DNA of 58,757 nt from Terriglobales bacterium (GTDB lineage Bacteria > Acidobacteriota > Terriglobia > Terriglobales > Acidobacteriaceae), in assembly GCA_025980765.1 (NCBI GenBank), contig JAICXB010000026.1, positions 1-58,757 of the forward strand, written 5' to 3'. The notes below the pieces were generated by a model. That model made no database searches, was not told the origin of the DNA, and saw only the letters and a list, made by a program, of their open reading frames with translations. A program made the translations under genes and the position numbers. Below are positions 34,628 through 43,068 of this stretch, in pieces (position 1 is the first letter of the stretch; every line of letters starts with the position of its first letter).

Positions 34628-37090
34628 ATGAACTGGCTGCGACGGGAGCTGCTACCCGGAACTCTTGACCACCTCCTTGCCGACGTGCGCTATGCGCTGC
34701 GCGGCATGCGGCGCTCGCCCGGTTTCTACACCATCGCTGTGCTCATGCTCGCGCTGGGCATCGGAATCAACGCTGCGATCTTCAGCGTCTTCTCCCAGGT
34801 GCTGCTAGCGCCGCTGCACTTTTCTGATCCGGGAAGCCTGTACGTCGTTTCCTCGCATGCCGTCTCGCTGGGCGACGCGCGCCGACTCTCCTCCGGGCCT
34901 GACTTCCGTGACTTTCGCGACCAGAACACGGTCTTTTCCCAAATCGGCGCCGCGATCCCCAGCTTCACGTTTCCTTGGACCGGAGACGGTCCGCCGCGAA
35001 TGGTGATCGCCACCTCGCCCTCGCAGCACTTCTTTGACGCGCTCGGGATTCGTCCCGTTTTGGGAAGGCTGTACACTCCCGAAGAGTACACCTACTACGA
35101 CCCTGATCCCACCATGGTGGTGTCCTGGAGATTCTGGAAGGAGAAGCTCGGCGGCGACCCACACGTCATCGGGCGCGTGATTCACCTGGGAGGAGATTCG
35201 CAAACGATTGTTGGCGTCCTCCCTCCGATGCCGGACCTGTACAGCGACACCGACGTGTGGCCGAAGCTCACCACGGAACCATCCTGGCCATTCATGCAGT
35301 GGCGCGCAAATAAATTCCTCGACGTGGTCGCGCGGCTGAAGCCTGGGGTCAGCCGTGCCGTCGCCGAGCAGCAGCTCACCGCCATCCTGCGCCGAGCCGC
35401 AGGAGAGCCGGCCGATGCCCGGGTGCAGCTCACGCCACTCAAAGATTTCATCGTGGGACCGGTCACGCGGCAGCTCGACATCATCATGGTCGCGGTCGCG
35501 CTGGTGCTGCTCGTTACCTGCATGAACACTGCCGCGCTATTGCTCTCGCGCGCGGTGAAGCGCGCGCCGGAACTGGCAGTTCGGCTCGGGCTCGGGGCCA
35601 GCCGCGGGAGAATTCGCCAGCAGCTTCTGGTAGAAGGACTAGTGCTGAGCGCCGGCGGTGCCTTTTTGGGAATGGCGCTGGCATCCATGTCGGTGGGACT
35701 GGTGCGCCAGGTCCCGGGATTGGCCCTGCCGCGCCTCCAAGGCCTGCACCTCAATCTGGCGGCGCTGCTCGCGAGTATTGTCGTAGTTGGGCTTACCAGC
35801 GTTGTCTTTGCGGTGCTGCCTGCGAATGTGCTGTCGGCAGTGAATGTTTCCTCCGGGCTGCGTGGTGGACGCACGGAAACCGGCAAGGCACAGCGCCGGC
35901 CGTTCTCCGCACTGATTGTCGCCGAGATTGCCTGCGCCGTCGTGCTTACGGTCTGTGCCGGCCTGCTGGTGCGTAGCTTCGTGCGCGTGCAATCGGTCGA
36001 CCTCGGTTTTCAGCCGAGTAAGGTTCTGAGTGCTTATTTGCGGACCAACTACTTCGATCCCAAGGGATTCGTATTCTGGCGCAACGTGCTCGACGGCGCT
36101 GCGCACGTTCCCGGCGCAACCGCGGCTGCGGTCTCCGACTGCATGCCGGGTAGCCACGCAAACGCCGCAACCCTGATTTTTGACGACCGGCCTAACGATC
36201 CCGCGCACGCACCCGCGACGGAAGGATGCTGGATCAGCGCCGACTACTTCCGCACGCTTGGCGCCTCTCTTCTTCACGGACGCTTCTTCTCTGAGCACGA
36301 TGACCTGAATGCGCCGCCGGTGATCATCATCAACGCCGCTGCGGCGCAGCAGTTTTTCCCGGGACAAGATCCCATCGGCAAACGCATTGCCGTGAACTAT
36401 CTCGCGCTCGGCAGCCGTAATAACCGCCCGCCACCGCTACGAGAAGTTGTCGGTGTGGTCGAGAACGTAAGACAGCGAGCGCAAGATCTGCCCAGCGAGC
36501 CCGCCATTTATGTGCCCTATACGCAGGACGACACCACACACGTGCTCGCCTCGATGAACCTGTTCGTGCGCAGCGCCGGCCAGGATCCGGCCCAACTCGC
36601 CGGCAGCGTCCGCACAAAAATCCAGGCGATGTATCCCGACCAGCCGGTCGAATACATTGCCCCAATGCGCACGGTTGTTTCGAAAACGCTGGCGCAGCGC
36701 ACCTACAGCGTCGGCCTCATGACCGCCTTCGCCAGCCTCGCGCTGCTGCTGTGCGCCTTAGGAATTTACGGTGTGGTCTCATACGTCACGCTGCAGCGAA
36801 CCCGCGAATTCGGTATCCGCATGGCCCTCGGCGCCAATCGCCAGGACGTGCTCCGCAACGTGCTCCACCAGGGCGGCTCGCTGGTAGTTATCGGCATGGC
36901 AATCGGCTTCGGCCTTTCGTTAGTGGCCAGTCGCGGCCTCTCCCAGCTTCTGTTCGAAACCCGCCCCTACGATCCCGCAATCTTCATCGGCGCCATCCTG
37001 CTGCTGGGAGTGATCGGTCTTGCGGCATGTCTGCTCCCCGGAATGCGCGCGGCGTACCTGGATCCAAGAGAGGCTCTGAATACAGAGTAG
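34628..37090 (+). CDS. ADOP-type permease (duplicated FtsX/MacB domains)
   Basis: An 820-residue membrane protein with two MacB-core/FtsX units: the first helix near 30-55 (VLMLALGIGINAAIFSVFSQ), a periplasmic domain, three helices (about 280-400), then the second helix near 430 (VAEIACAVVLTVCAGLLVRS), a second periplasmic domain and three C-terminal helices with a typical RTREFGIRMALGA. This acidobacterial duplicated orphan permease architecture usually stands without an ATPase gene, as here. The substrate is unknown. The frame opens at GTG 34,613, but ATG at 34,628 is preferred. Confidence 0.9.
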   Translation: MNWLRRELLPGTLDHLLADVRYALRGMRRSPGFYTIAVLMLALGIGINAAIFSVFSQVLLAPLHFSDPGSLYVVSSHAVSLGDARRLSSGPDFRDFRDQNTVFSQIGAAIPSFTFPWTGDGPPRMVIATSPSQHFFDALGIRPVLGRLYTPEEYTYYDPDPTMVVSWRFWKEKLGGDPHVIGRVIHLGGDSQTIVGVLPPMPDLYSDTDVWPKLTTEPSWPFMQWRANKFLDVVARLKPGVSRAVAEQQLTAILRRAAGEPADARVQLTPLKDFIVGPVTRQLDIIMVAVALVLLVTCMNTAALLLSRAVKRAPELAVRLGLGASRGRIRQQLLVEGLVLSAGGAFLGMALASMSVGLVRQVPGLALPRLQGLHLNLAALLASIVVVGLTSVVFAVLPANVLSAVNVSSGLRGGRTETGKAQRRPFSALIVAEIACAVVLTVCAGLLVRSFVRVQSVDLGFQPSKVLSAYLRTNYFDPKGFVFWRNVLDGAAHVPGATAAAVSDCMPGSHANAATLIFDDRPNDPAHAPATEGCWISADYFRTLGASLLHGRFFSEHDDLNAPPVIIINAAAAQQFFPGQDPIGKRIAVNYLALGSRNNRPPPLREVVGVVENVRQRAQDLPSEPAIYVPYTQDDTTHVLASMNLFVRSAGQDPAQLAGSVRTKIQAMYPDQPVEYIAPMRTVVSKTLAQRTYSVGLMTAFASLALLLCALGIYGVVSYVTLQRTREFGIRMALGANRQDVLRNVLHQGGSLVVIGMAIGFGLSLVASRGLSQLLFETRPYDPAIFIGAILLLGVIGLAACLLPGMRAAYLDPREALNTE

Positions 37091-37113
37091 AGAAATTTTG
37101 AGGACAAGATAGA

Positions 37114-37199
37114 AGGAGCGCGGCCGCCCTCGGCCGGATTTTGACTTTCGATCTGCATAGCTCTTAACCGAAAATCCGGCCGAGGGCGGCCGCGCTCCT
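37114..37199. repeat. 29-bp perfect inverted repeat
   Basis: Arms 37,114-37,142 and 37,171-37,199 are perfect reverse complements, beginning AGGAGCGCGGCCGCCC and ending GGCCGGATTTT, with a 28-base spacer. The hairpin sits 23 bases after the permease stop. It may terminate transcription, or be a small mobile-type repeat. Confidence 0.7.
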
Positions 37200-37289
37200 G
37201 TGATCCGCGCCCTCTCACCTGGAATGCCAATCGACAAGATTCCCAGGAGCGTTATGCAATAATTTCGTTAGCTTCTCATCCACCACTGC

Positions 37290-37379
37290 GGAGGGATGTG
37301 TGAGCGGTTGAAACAGGCGGTCTTGAAAACCGCTATACCCGAAAGGGTATCGGGGGTTCGAATCCCTCTCCCTCCGCCA
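37290..37379 (+). tRNA. tRNA-Ser (anticodon TGA)
   Basis: The acceptor stem GGAGGGA pairs with TCCCTCC at 37,369-37,375, followed by discriminator G and encoded CCA. The anticodon loop CTTGAAA between GCGGT and ACCGC gives TGA. A long variable arm (TACCCGAAAGGGTA) marks a class II tRNA, as expected for serine. The T-loop GGTTCGAATCC is standard. Confidence 0.95.
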
Positions 37380-37474
37380 TTTTCGAGCAGAGTTTCTTCT
37401 CCCGCTTCGCGGGATCAGAATTTCGCACACATGGTTTTCGCCGCCTCGGATTCATTGGCAGAACGGCTTCAGTT

Positions 37475-38005
37475 TCACTTCACACCGTTCTTAGGATCCC
37501 ACGAGCCTTGTTCCTTGCGGACGTAGATGATTTGGCCGATGTGGTACGCGTTGTGGGTGCTGATGTGCGTGAGCGTCTGGGCTGCGTCCTTCAGTTTGTT
37601 TTCGTCAGCGGTTTCGACCCATTTTTCGAGTTCGCTCAAAACCTGATCGAGCTGCTGCACGGTTTCGTTCCAGGTTTTGGCATCGAATTGATCGAAGGTT
37701 TCGTCGTTATTTCCGCTGAACTTTTCGGGGGTCTCTCCCTTGAGTCTGGCAAGATTCTGCCGATTCCAGAAGACCAGGTGATGCGCAAGCTGGCCGACCG
37801 AGTGATTGCCTTTGCCGTCTCTCCAGCTTGCCTGCTCAGCGGTCAAACCTTGCACGGCGGTATTTGCTGGAACGAACCACTCCGCCTTGTTGTGGGTGGA
37901 TCGCAATTCCGACAGCAATATTTCCCGTAAAGTCGTGGGTTTCTTGTCTTGTGCAAAAAAGGGAACAGCGGTCAGCAAAAGCAGACCTAGCGATAGTGCT
38001 TTCAT
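37475..38005 (-). CDS. Exported DinB-family protein
   Basis: A 176-residue four-helix protein of the DinB/YfiT superfamily. The metal-binding histidines are visible in SVGQLAHHLVFW and HISTHNAYHIGQI. An N-terminal hydrophobic segment (MKALSLGLLLLTAVPFFAQ) is a signal peptide, so unlike many relatives it is exported. Members are often thiol transferases or of unknown function. The frame opens at 38,038; ATG at 38,005 fits the signal peptide better. Confidence 0.82.
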   Translation of the reverse strand: MKALSLGLLLLTAVPFFAQDKKPTTLREILLSELRSTHNKAEWFVPANTAVQGLTAEQASWRDGKGNHSVGQLAHHLVFWNRQNLARLKGETPEKFSGNNDETFDQFDAKTWNETVQQLDQVLSELEKWVETADENKLKDAAQTLTHISTHNAYHIGQIIYVRKEQGSWDPKNGVK

Positions 38006-38074
38006 GTTTGAAAAAATCCTCCGCAGCCTTAGACGCACCCGCGATGCAAAAGTACCTGAAGACTCGCCCGCTAA

Positions 38075-38323
38075 TCAGTATCCCCACAAATATCGAGAAA
38101 CCAGAACCAGCGTGATGATCAGCAAAATGTAACGAGCAACTCGGTTCAACCGAGCGAGCTGCGATTCCGAAATTTCAATTTCGCACGGTGGCTTGAGGGT
38201 GCGGCACCACTCGTAGCGGTTGGACGATCGGCGAACTGATCTTCTGCCCGCGATGAATAACCAGACCAACAGAACGCCGGACAGAGCGGCGTATGCAAGG
38301 AGCTGCGCATCGCGGCGTATCAT
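38075..38323 (-). CDS. Small membrane protein of unknown function
   Basis: An 82-residue protein with two membrane helices (about 8-24, LAYAALSGVLLVWLFIAG, and 62-80, ARYILLIITLVLVSRYLW) and a short soluble loop. The longer frame from 38,404 overlaps the end of the FmdE-like gene, so ATG at 38,323 is preferred. The neighbour suggests nothing about the role. Confidence 0.5.
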   Translation of the reverse strand: MIRRDAQLLAYAALSGVLLVWLFIAGRRSVRRSSNRYEWCRTLKPPCEIEISESQLARLNRVARYILLIITLVLVSRYLWGY

Positions 38324-38361
38324 CGCCTTTTCCAAGATGTACGCAAAGTGCGCAGCCGCTA

Positions 38362-38943
38362 TTAAAGTTTTCTGTAGTAACTCTCGCCAGCGCACCCGCG
38401 GCAAAGCGCTGTTCCATCGACCATCACTTCACGGCGAAAGTTAATACCTTCGCCGCATTCGGAGCAGACGATGCGGTCGCCTTTGTATCCGGGCAGGTCC
38501 TCGGGGCCGACTTCTACCCGAACGTTCTCAAACTCAAACAAATCTTCATCGGACATCTCGCGGTAGGCGAGCATTTGCTGCTGGTTCTTCTTTTCGATTT
38601 CAGGATGCAGGCGGCGGGCGGCATCTTTCGACGATTCTTTGGCGGCTACCCGAACTGCTCTTCCGGTTTGCAGGTCGACGAACGTGGCCGCCATTTTTCC
38701 CCAATCTCGAAATTTCAGCGCGCGTTTTCCCAAGCGGCACCCGGTGACCACGCCAATGGCATCGGTAGCGCAGCGGTCGATCTCGACGTAGGTGACCAGC
38801 CGTTTGCGGTCTGCCCCTCGGGGGTCCTCAATTCCTAAGCGGGAAAGGCCGGCCATGGCCAGGCGCACTCCGAGCACCTGTCCGGCACAAAGGTGTCCGT
38901 GGGCTACTTCCGCTTCGCGAAGAAATTGGTCGAGGGTGTCCAT
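38362..38943 (-). CDS. FmdE-like protein with C-terminal zinc ribbon
   Basis: A 193-residue protein of the FmdE family (subunit E of formylmethanofuran dehydrogenase), here in a bacterium. The N-terminal domain has HGHLCAGQVLGVRLA and TGCRLGKRALKF, the cysteine pattern typical for FmdE. The C-terminal part carries a treble-clef/zinc-ribbon motif: CSECGEGINF and ALCRGCAG. Bacterial FmdE proteins are linked with molybdenum cofactor or formate metabolism, but no such gene is adjacent. The start at 38,943 is the only good one. Confidence 0.82.
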   Translation of the reverse strand: MDTLDQFLREAEVAHGHLCAGQVLGVRLAMAGLSRLGIEDPRGADRKRLVTYVEIDRCATDAIGVVTGCRLGKRALKFRDWGKMAATFVDLQTGRAVRVAAKESSKDAARRLHPEIEKKNQQQMLAYREMSDEDLFEFENVRVEVGPEDLPGYKGDRIVCSECGEGINFRREVMVDGTALCRGCAGESYYRKL

Positions 38944-39035
38944 GATGTGATTTGGTGATTTCGCGATCGGGTGATTTCGGGATTGCAGTTCAAATCACCT
39001 AATCAAAGGCCGCGAAATCGCAAAATAGCGCAGCT
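38944..39035. repeat. Repeat of the GGTGATTTCGCGATCGGG family
   Basis: The spacer upstream of the FmdE-like gene contains GGTGATTTCGCGATCGGGTG and further related words up to about 39,030, including inverted partners. Same family as blocks near 15,775, 20,490 and 42,945. Confidence 0.55.
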
Positions 39036-39140
39036 CCTTACGTTTTTTCTCGCTTTCCTCCCCGGTGCTGGCACAATAGTAATCGAGAGGGTGCTGAATG
39101 TGTGCAACTCACAGCCCCCCGGCGTGCTTCCCACTTTTGA

Positions 39141-40148
39141 ATGATGGCAGAAATAGTCCAGGGCTCCCGCAACGGCACTCCTTCGCGAAAGTCGAAGACC
39201 ATTCTGGTGGTGGACGACAAACTAGACACGTTGTTGCTGGTGCGTGAGCTGCTCTCGTCGCGCGGATACAACGTCATTACCGCCTCAGACGCGGATGAAG
39301 CCGTGCAGGCCATCCAGATGGAGCGTCCTGACCTGATATTGCTGGACGTGATCATGCCCGGCCGGTCCGGCTACGATCTTTGCCGCGAACTCAAAGAGGA
39401 TCATTCCACCCGGCTGATTCCCATCGTAATGATTACCGGACTCAGCGATCGGAGCGATCGCATCCGTGGCATCGAGGCCGGCGCCGACGATTTCCTTTCC
39501 AAGCCGCTCTACCCGGAAGAGCTCTATGCCCGCGTGAAAAGCTTGCTCAAGCTGAAGCACTTCACCGACGAACTGGAAAATGCCGAAGCCGTGCTCTTCA
39601 CATTGGCGCTCGGCGTGGAGGCACGCGACCCGTTTACCGGCGATCATTGCTCGCGGCTCGCCCATTACGCCGGCGCATTGGGCCGGCATTTGCACTTCGA
39701 TTACGAAAACATCGTTGCGCTGGAGCGCGGCGGATATCTCCACGATCTGGGCAAGATCAAAGTGCCCGACGAAATTCTCAAAAAGGGAAGCGAGCTGACG
39801 CGGGAAGAATGGGACATTATGAAGTTGCATCCGGTGACGGGCGAGCTTATCTGCCAGCCGCTGAAATCTTTCCGTCGCGTGCTGCCCATCATCCGCCACC
39901 ATCACGAACACTGGAATGGCTCGGGATATCCCGACGGTCTGGAAGGCCACAACATTCCCGTTTTGGCTCGGACACTGCAGGTGGTGGACGTGTATGACGC
40001 CCTAACCACCGAGCGTCCCTACAAGCCCGCGCTGCCCCAGCCGCAGGCCCGCGAGACCATGCTGCGCGAAGCCAAACGGGGCCTTTGGGACTATGAACTC
40101 GTACGCGAGTTCTTCAATATGCTGGAAGCGCAGCAGAAAGCCGCCTGA
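39141..40148 (+). CDS. Response regulator with HD-GYP-type output
   Basis: A 335-residue regulator. The receiver (about 14-132) is complete: VVDDK, LILLDVIMPG with the acceptor Asp, MITGL and SKPLY. The HD-GYP domain (about 150-330) has the HD pair in GGYLHDLGKIKVP, a further His-His set in IIRHHHEHWNGSGYPDGL (GYP is present) and DVYDALTTERPY. It probably hydrolyses cyclic di-GMP in a phosphorylation-controlled way. No partner kinase is adjacent. Confidence 0.9.
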   Translation: MMAEIVQGSRNGTPSRKSKTILVVDDKLDTLLLVRELLSSRGYNVITASDADEAVQAIQMERPDLILLDVIMPGRSGYDLCRELKEDHSTRLIPIVMITGLSDRSDRIRGIEAGADDFLSKPLYPEELYARVKSLLKLKHFTDELENAEAVLFTLALGVEARDPFTGDHCSRLAHYAGALGRHLHFDYENIVALERGGYLHDLGKIKVPDEILKKGSELTREEWDIMKLHPVTGELICQPLKSFRRVLPIIRHHHEHWNGSGYPDGLEGHNIPVLARTLQVVDVYDALTTERPYKPALPQPQARETMLREAKRGLWDYELVREFFNMLEAQQKAA

Positions 40149-40284
40149 TCCCACGTAAACCAGCTGCAAGACCCAGCTCGGATTTCACGGAATGCATACG
40201 ATTCGGACCCATGCAATGCCGCTGCAAGGCGCTAACTGACGTACAATCCCGTAAGTCCAACGGGAACAGGTTCGTTTGGCCCCC

Positions 40285-41064
40285 ATGTCCACTCCGCATT
40301 ACAGCATTGTTGTGCCGGCATACAACGAGGGCGCTCGCCTGCGCCTGAGCCTGGAGAAGATGCTGGAGCACGTTGCGCGATCAAATTGGTCGGCGGAGAT
40401 CATCGTTGTGAACGACGGATCGCGGGACGACACTGCGGAAATCGTGCGGGAATTCACGCAGCGCAACCCTGGAGTGCGGCTGATTGAAAATCCCGGGAAC
40501 TGCGGTAAGGGCTACACCGTGCGGAATGGCATGTTACAAGCCGCCGGGCAGGTGCTCTTGTTCACCGACGCCGATCTCTCTTCCCCGATTGAGGAAGCAA
40601 GTAAGCTGTTCCGTGCAATTGAAAGCGGGGCTGCTGACATTGCCATCGGCTCACGATATCTCGATCGCGATCTGCAAACCCGCAAGCAGCCCTTCTATCG
40701 TCGCTTTCTTGGACGAGCTTTCAATACCGCTTTACGCGTGATCCTCGGCCTTTCCTACATCGATACGCAATGCGGATTCAAGGCGTTCAGCCGCGCGGCA
40801 GCGCTCGAAGTCTTTCCCCAAATGAAAATCGAGCGTTGGGGCTTCGATGCGGAAATTTTGTTCCTCGCTCGACGCTACGGATTGCGAGTCGCGGAAGTCG
40901 CGGTGGAGTGGGCCCACGACCATCGCTCTAAGATCAATCCCATTCGCGACGGCATACGAATGCTTACTGAACTGCTGCGCATCCGCCTGAATTCCATTTT
41001 GGGGAAGTACCAGAAAACAGCTTCGAAGCCGCGAAGCTACGAAGCTGCGAAGCTAAGAACCTGA
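40285..41064 (+). CDS. Family 2 glycosyltransferase
   Basis: A 259-residue GT-A fold glycosyltransferase of family 2, similar to dolichyl/undecaprenyl-phosphate glucosyltransferases. It has IVVPAYNEGARL, IIVVNDGSRDDT, the metal-binding DADLSSP and TQCGFKAF. It would move a sugar from a nucleotide donor to a lipid carrier or other acceptor. No C-terminal membrane helices are seen. The last 15 residues are coded by a GAAGC-type repeat that continues after the stop. The frame opens at TTG 40,276; ATG at 40,285 is preferred. Confidence 0.85.
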   Translation: MSTPHYSIVVPAYNEGARLRLSLEKMLEHVARSNWSAEIIVVNDGSRDDTAEIVREFTQRNPGVRLIENPGNCGKGYTVRNGMLQAAGQVLLFTDADLSSPIEEASKLFRAIESGAADIAIGSRYLDRDLQTRKQPFYRRFLGRAFNTALRVILGLSYIDTQCGFKAFSRAAALEVFPQMKIERWGFDAEILFLARRYGLRVAEVAVEWAHDHRSKINPIRDGIRMLTELLRIRLNSILGKYQKTASKPRSYEAAKLRT

Positions 41065-41345
41065 AAAAAGCCGCGAAGCCGCGCAGCCACGAAGCGGCGA
41101 AGCCAAATTCACAACCGGCGGATTGAGCCTAACTCACACCTGCAAGCGTGATCCCTAGCATGTTGGGGTCACCACTTGTGCGCTAGCGGCCGCCCCCGTT
41201 ACACGAGTGACATTGATAGATGCCGCACAGTGCGAGGCTCAAGAGTCGCCTGAGGCGATGTGGCGCCACTCTCAAGAAAATCCGGAAGATGGTTTTTTGC
41301 TTCGAAGCTGCGTAGCTGCGCAGCTTCGTTACGATGCTGCTGAAG
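41022..41345. repeat. GAAGCYGCGAAGC low-complexity repeats
   Basis: Short repeats of GAAGCCGCGAAGCTACGAAG type fill 41,022-41,106, covering the C-terminal codons of the glycosyltransferase and the spacer, and recur inverted near 41,298-41,345, at the C-terminal codons of the convergent gene. I see no gene between. Confidence 0.55.
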
Positions 41346-41631
41346 CGGCGGCGGCTCGGAGTTGCGTCTTCGGCATTACGGTCACGCCGTTATCTTTATC
41401 GATGAGCAGGTTCATGCTGCGCGAGCAGGGGCCGCATAGCCAATAATGCTCAGTCTTTCTGGCGGGTTTTCGCGACGCAACCAGGAACGGCACTTTGCTT
41501 CCGTTAGACAATTCGACCGTCTCGTCGGACGTAAGTGGAGGGGTAACTTCCACTTCAACGCGGAAAATCTTGCCCTCTCGCAGGTAATGAAAAGGAGTGG
41601 AGCAGGTCGGATTTGCGCATTTGGAAACCAT
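41329..41631 (-). CDS. Small putative zinc-binding protein
   Basis: A 100-residue protein with two Cys pairs, KCANPTCSTPF near the N-terminus and WLCGPCSRS near residue 68, which could hold one zinc ion. The middle is beta-rich (FRVEVEVTPP). The last 10 residues are Ala/Ser and coincide with the GCTGCTGAAGC repeats. The function is unknown. Many bacteria have proteins of this shape with a zinc ribbon. Confidence 0.6.
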   Translation of the reverse strand: MVSKCANPTCSTPFHYLREGKIFRVEVEVTPPLTSDETVELSNGSKVPFLVASRKPARKTEHYWLCGPCSRSMNLLIDKDNGVTVMPKTQLRAAAASAAS

Positions 41632-42118
41632 GGAGCCTCTAGTTTCGGAGCCTGACGTGCGTCTGACGACTTCGTCCTTGGGAAACGAATTGCCTGTTTA
41701 GAGTAGATGCATCCAGAGTCTCAGGAAGTTTTGTGGAAAACCACCTTGAAGAGAACTTCTGAATGATGGAGCTAGTGTACCTCTGTTTGCCGTCGGCGGT
41801 GGCGATTAAATTTCCCGGAAAACGCCAATGAACGCCGAATCGCCCCAAAATGAAAATCTGGAACTTGCGATTGGCTGACAACTCGACCTGAGTTCCAACT
41901 TCGGAATCGCTCGGGTTCCCACAGTTCGCGACCCGGTTCAGCTTTTGATTCACGCCCTCCGCTTTGGCCTGTGTCAGCGCGCACACAGGTCGTGTCTGCC
42001 GGCACACAACACCTGCCCTGCCGAAGCTCTCAAGTAGCTGATTCTAAGGCGAGTACCTTCTGGCGGTCCATCTGCTTTCTCTCCTGGCGTAAGCGGCAAC
42101 GCAACCAGGAGAAAAACG
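41632..42118. other. Spacer, possible decayed gene
   Basis: I see no gene I can support. A minus-strand frame at 41,639-42,007 contains a stretch (GNPSDSEVGTQVELS) that faintly resembles the second half of PilZ-like domains, and may be a remnant, but its first half is missing. Confidence 0.35.
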
Positions 42119-42734
42119 ATGCCAGCAGCCATTAAAACCCCGAGCGGCAATCGAAAAACAGTTCGGCTGATCGCAGTTCTGTTTCTGATCGCCAGCGGCG
42201 CCCGCCGCTCTGGCGCGCAAAGCACGGAACCCAGTCCGGCTGCGGTGCGAAAGATCCAGCACCAACGCAGGGGTCCTGGTCAGCATTCCGCATCGCAAAC
42301 TTGCATTGATTGAAGACGGAGCGGTGAAGAAGATCTATCCCGTGGCAGTGGGGGCGGCCGAGAGTCCCAGCCCAACCGGCATATTCCAGATCAAGATTCG
42401 TCTCGAGAAACCCACTTATTTCCATCCGGGGAAGGTGATTCCTCCTGGTCCTGACAATCCACTGGGCACGCGTTGGATTGGGTTGACCGCAAAGGGCTAC
42501 GGAATCCACGGCACAAATGTAGAGACCTCGATCGGGAAGGCGGCTTCGCACGGCTGCATTCGCATGCATCGCCACGATTTGGAACAGCTCTTTGCGCTGT
42601 TAGAGGCCGGAGACGAAGTCGAGATTCTCGGAGACGAGGATGCAACCCAGCTTTCGCAGATATTCGGCGAACTGCCGGGCACGGAAGATGTCGTGCCCAG
42701 CGCGCCAGCAGTTGCGGTAATCGCCGGTCAGTAG
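42119..42734 (+). pseudogene. L,D-transpeptidase (YkuD) gene with a frameshift
   Basis: The start at 42,119 codes a signal peptide (VRLIAVLFLIASGARRSGAQ) in one frame, while the YkuD catalytic domain, beginning VLVSIPHRKLALIEDG and running to 42,734, is in another. The switch must lie between about 42,189 and 42,300. The catalytic motif HGTNVETSIGKAASHGCIRM with its Cys is intact. The family cross-links peptidoglycan through L,D bonds. The interruption may be a true mutation or a sequencing error. A TTG at 42,306 could start a truncated domain, but it would lack the signal peptide. Confidence 0.75.
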
Positions 42735-42790
42735 GTAGAGAAAGCAATTTGGAAGTACGCGCCCATCGTCATAACGAAAGGAGAAACACG

Positions 42791-42949
42791 ATGTTCGAGC
42801 TGATTGGAATTACCGGAATCGCCGGAGTGGTAGCGGGATCGGTACTGCTGTCGCTGTTCCTGGCCGAGTGCCTTATCGGGTTGACGCTGCGCGCCATGCA
42901 CGCCGGAGTCAAGCGCGCCGATCGCGCCAGGCTCGCAAAAATCGGGTGA
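42791..42949 (+). CDS. Very small membrane protein
   Basis: A 52-residue protein with one strong hydrophobic segment (IAGVVAGSVLLSLFLAECLIG) and a basic C-terminus. ATG at 42,791 follows AAAGGAG at a good distance. It lies between the L,D-transpeptidase and the SPFH gene and may be co-transcribed with them. A longer frame from 42,473 is only open by chance. Confidence 0.6.
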   Translation: MFELIGITGIAGVVAGSVLLSLFLAECLIGLTLRAMHAGVKRADRARLAKIG

Positions 42950-43060
42950 TTTCGCGATCGGGTGACCACCCCAGCAACCGCAACCCCGGCGTTTGCTGGG
43001 GACCCCAGGTGATCGGGTGATTTGAAATCGCGAAATCACGAAATCGCGAACTTGAAAGAG
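42940..43060. repeat. Repeat of the TCGCGATCGGGTGA family
   Basis: Words GGTGATTTCGCGATCGGGTG and GATCGGGTGATTTGAAATCG followed by CGCGAAATCACGAAATCGCG, with inverted pairing, between the small membrane protein and the SPFH gene. Confidence 0.55.
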
Positions 43061-43068
43061 GAACTGCC

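Noticed and set aside
41639..42007. Minus-strand frame with faint PilZ-like stretch
   Set aside because: The similarity is limited to a few residues, the first half of the domain is missing, and no ribosome binding site is seen; at most a remnant.
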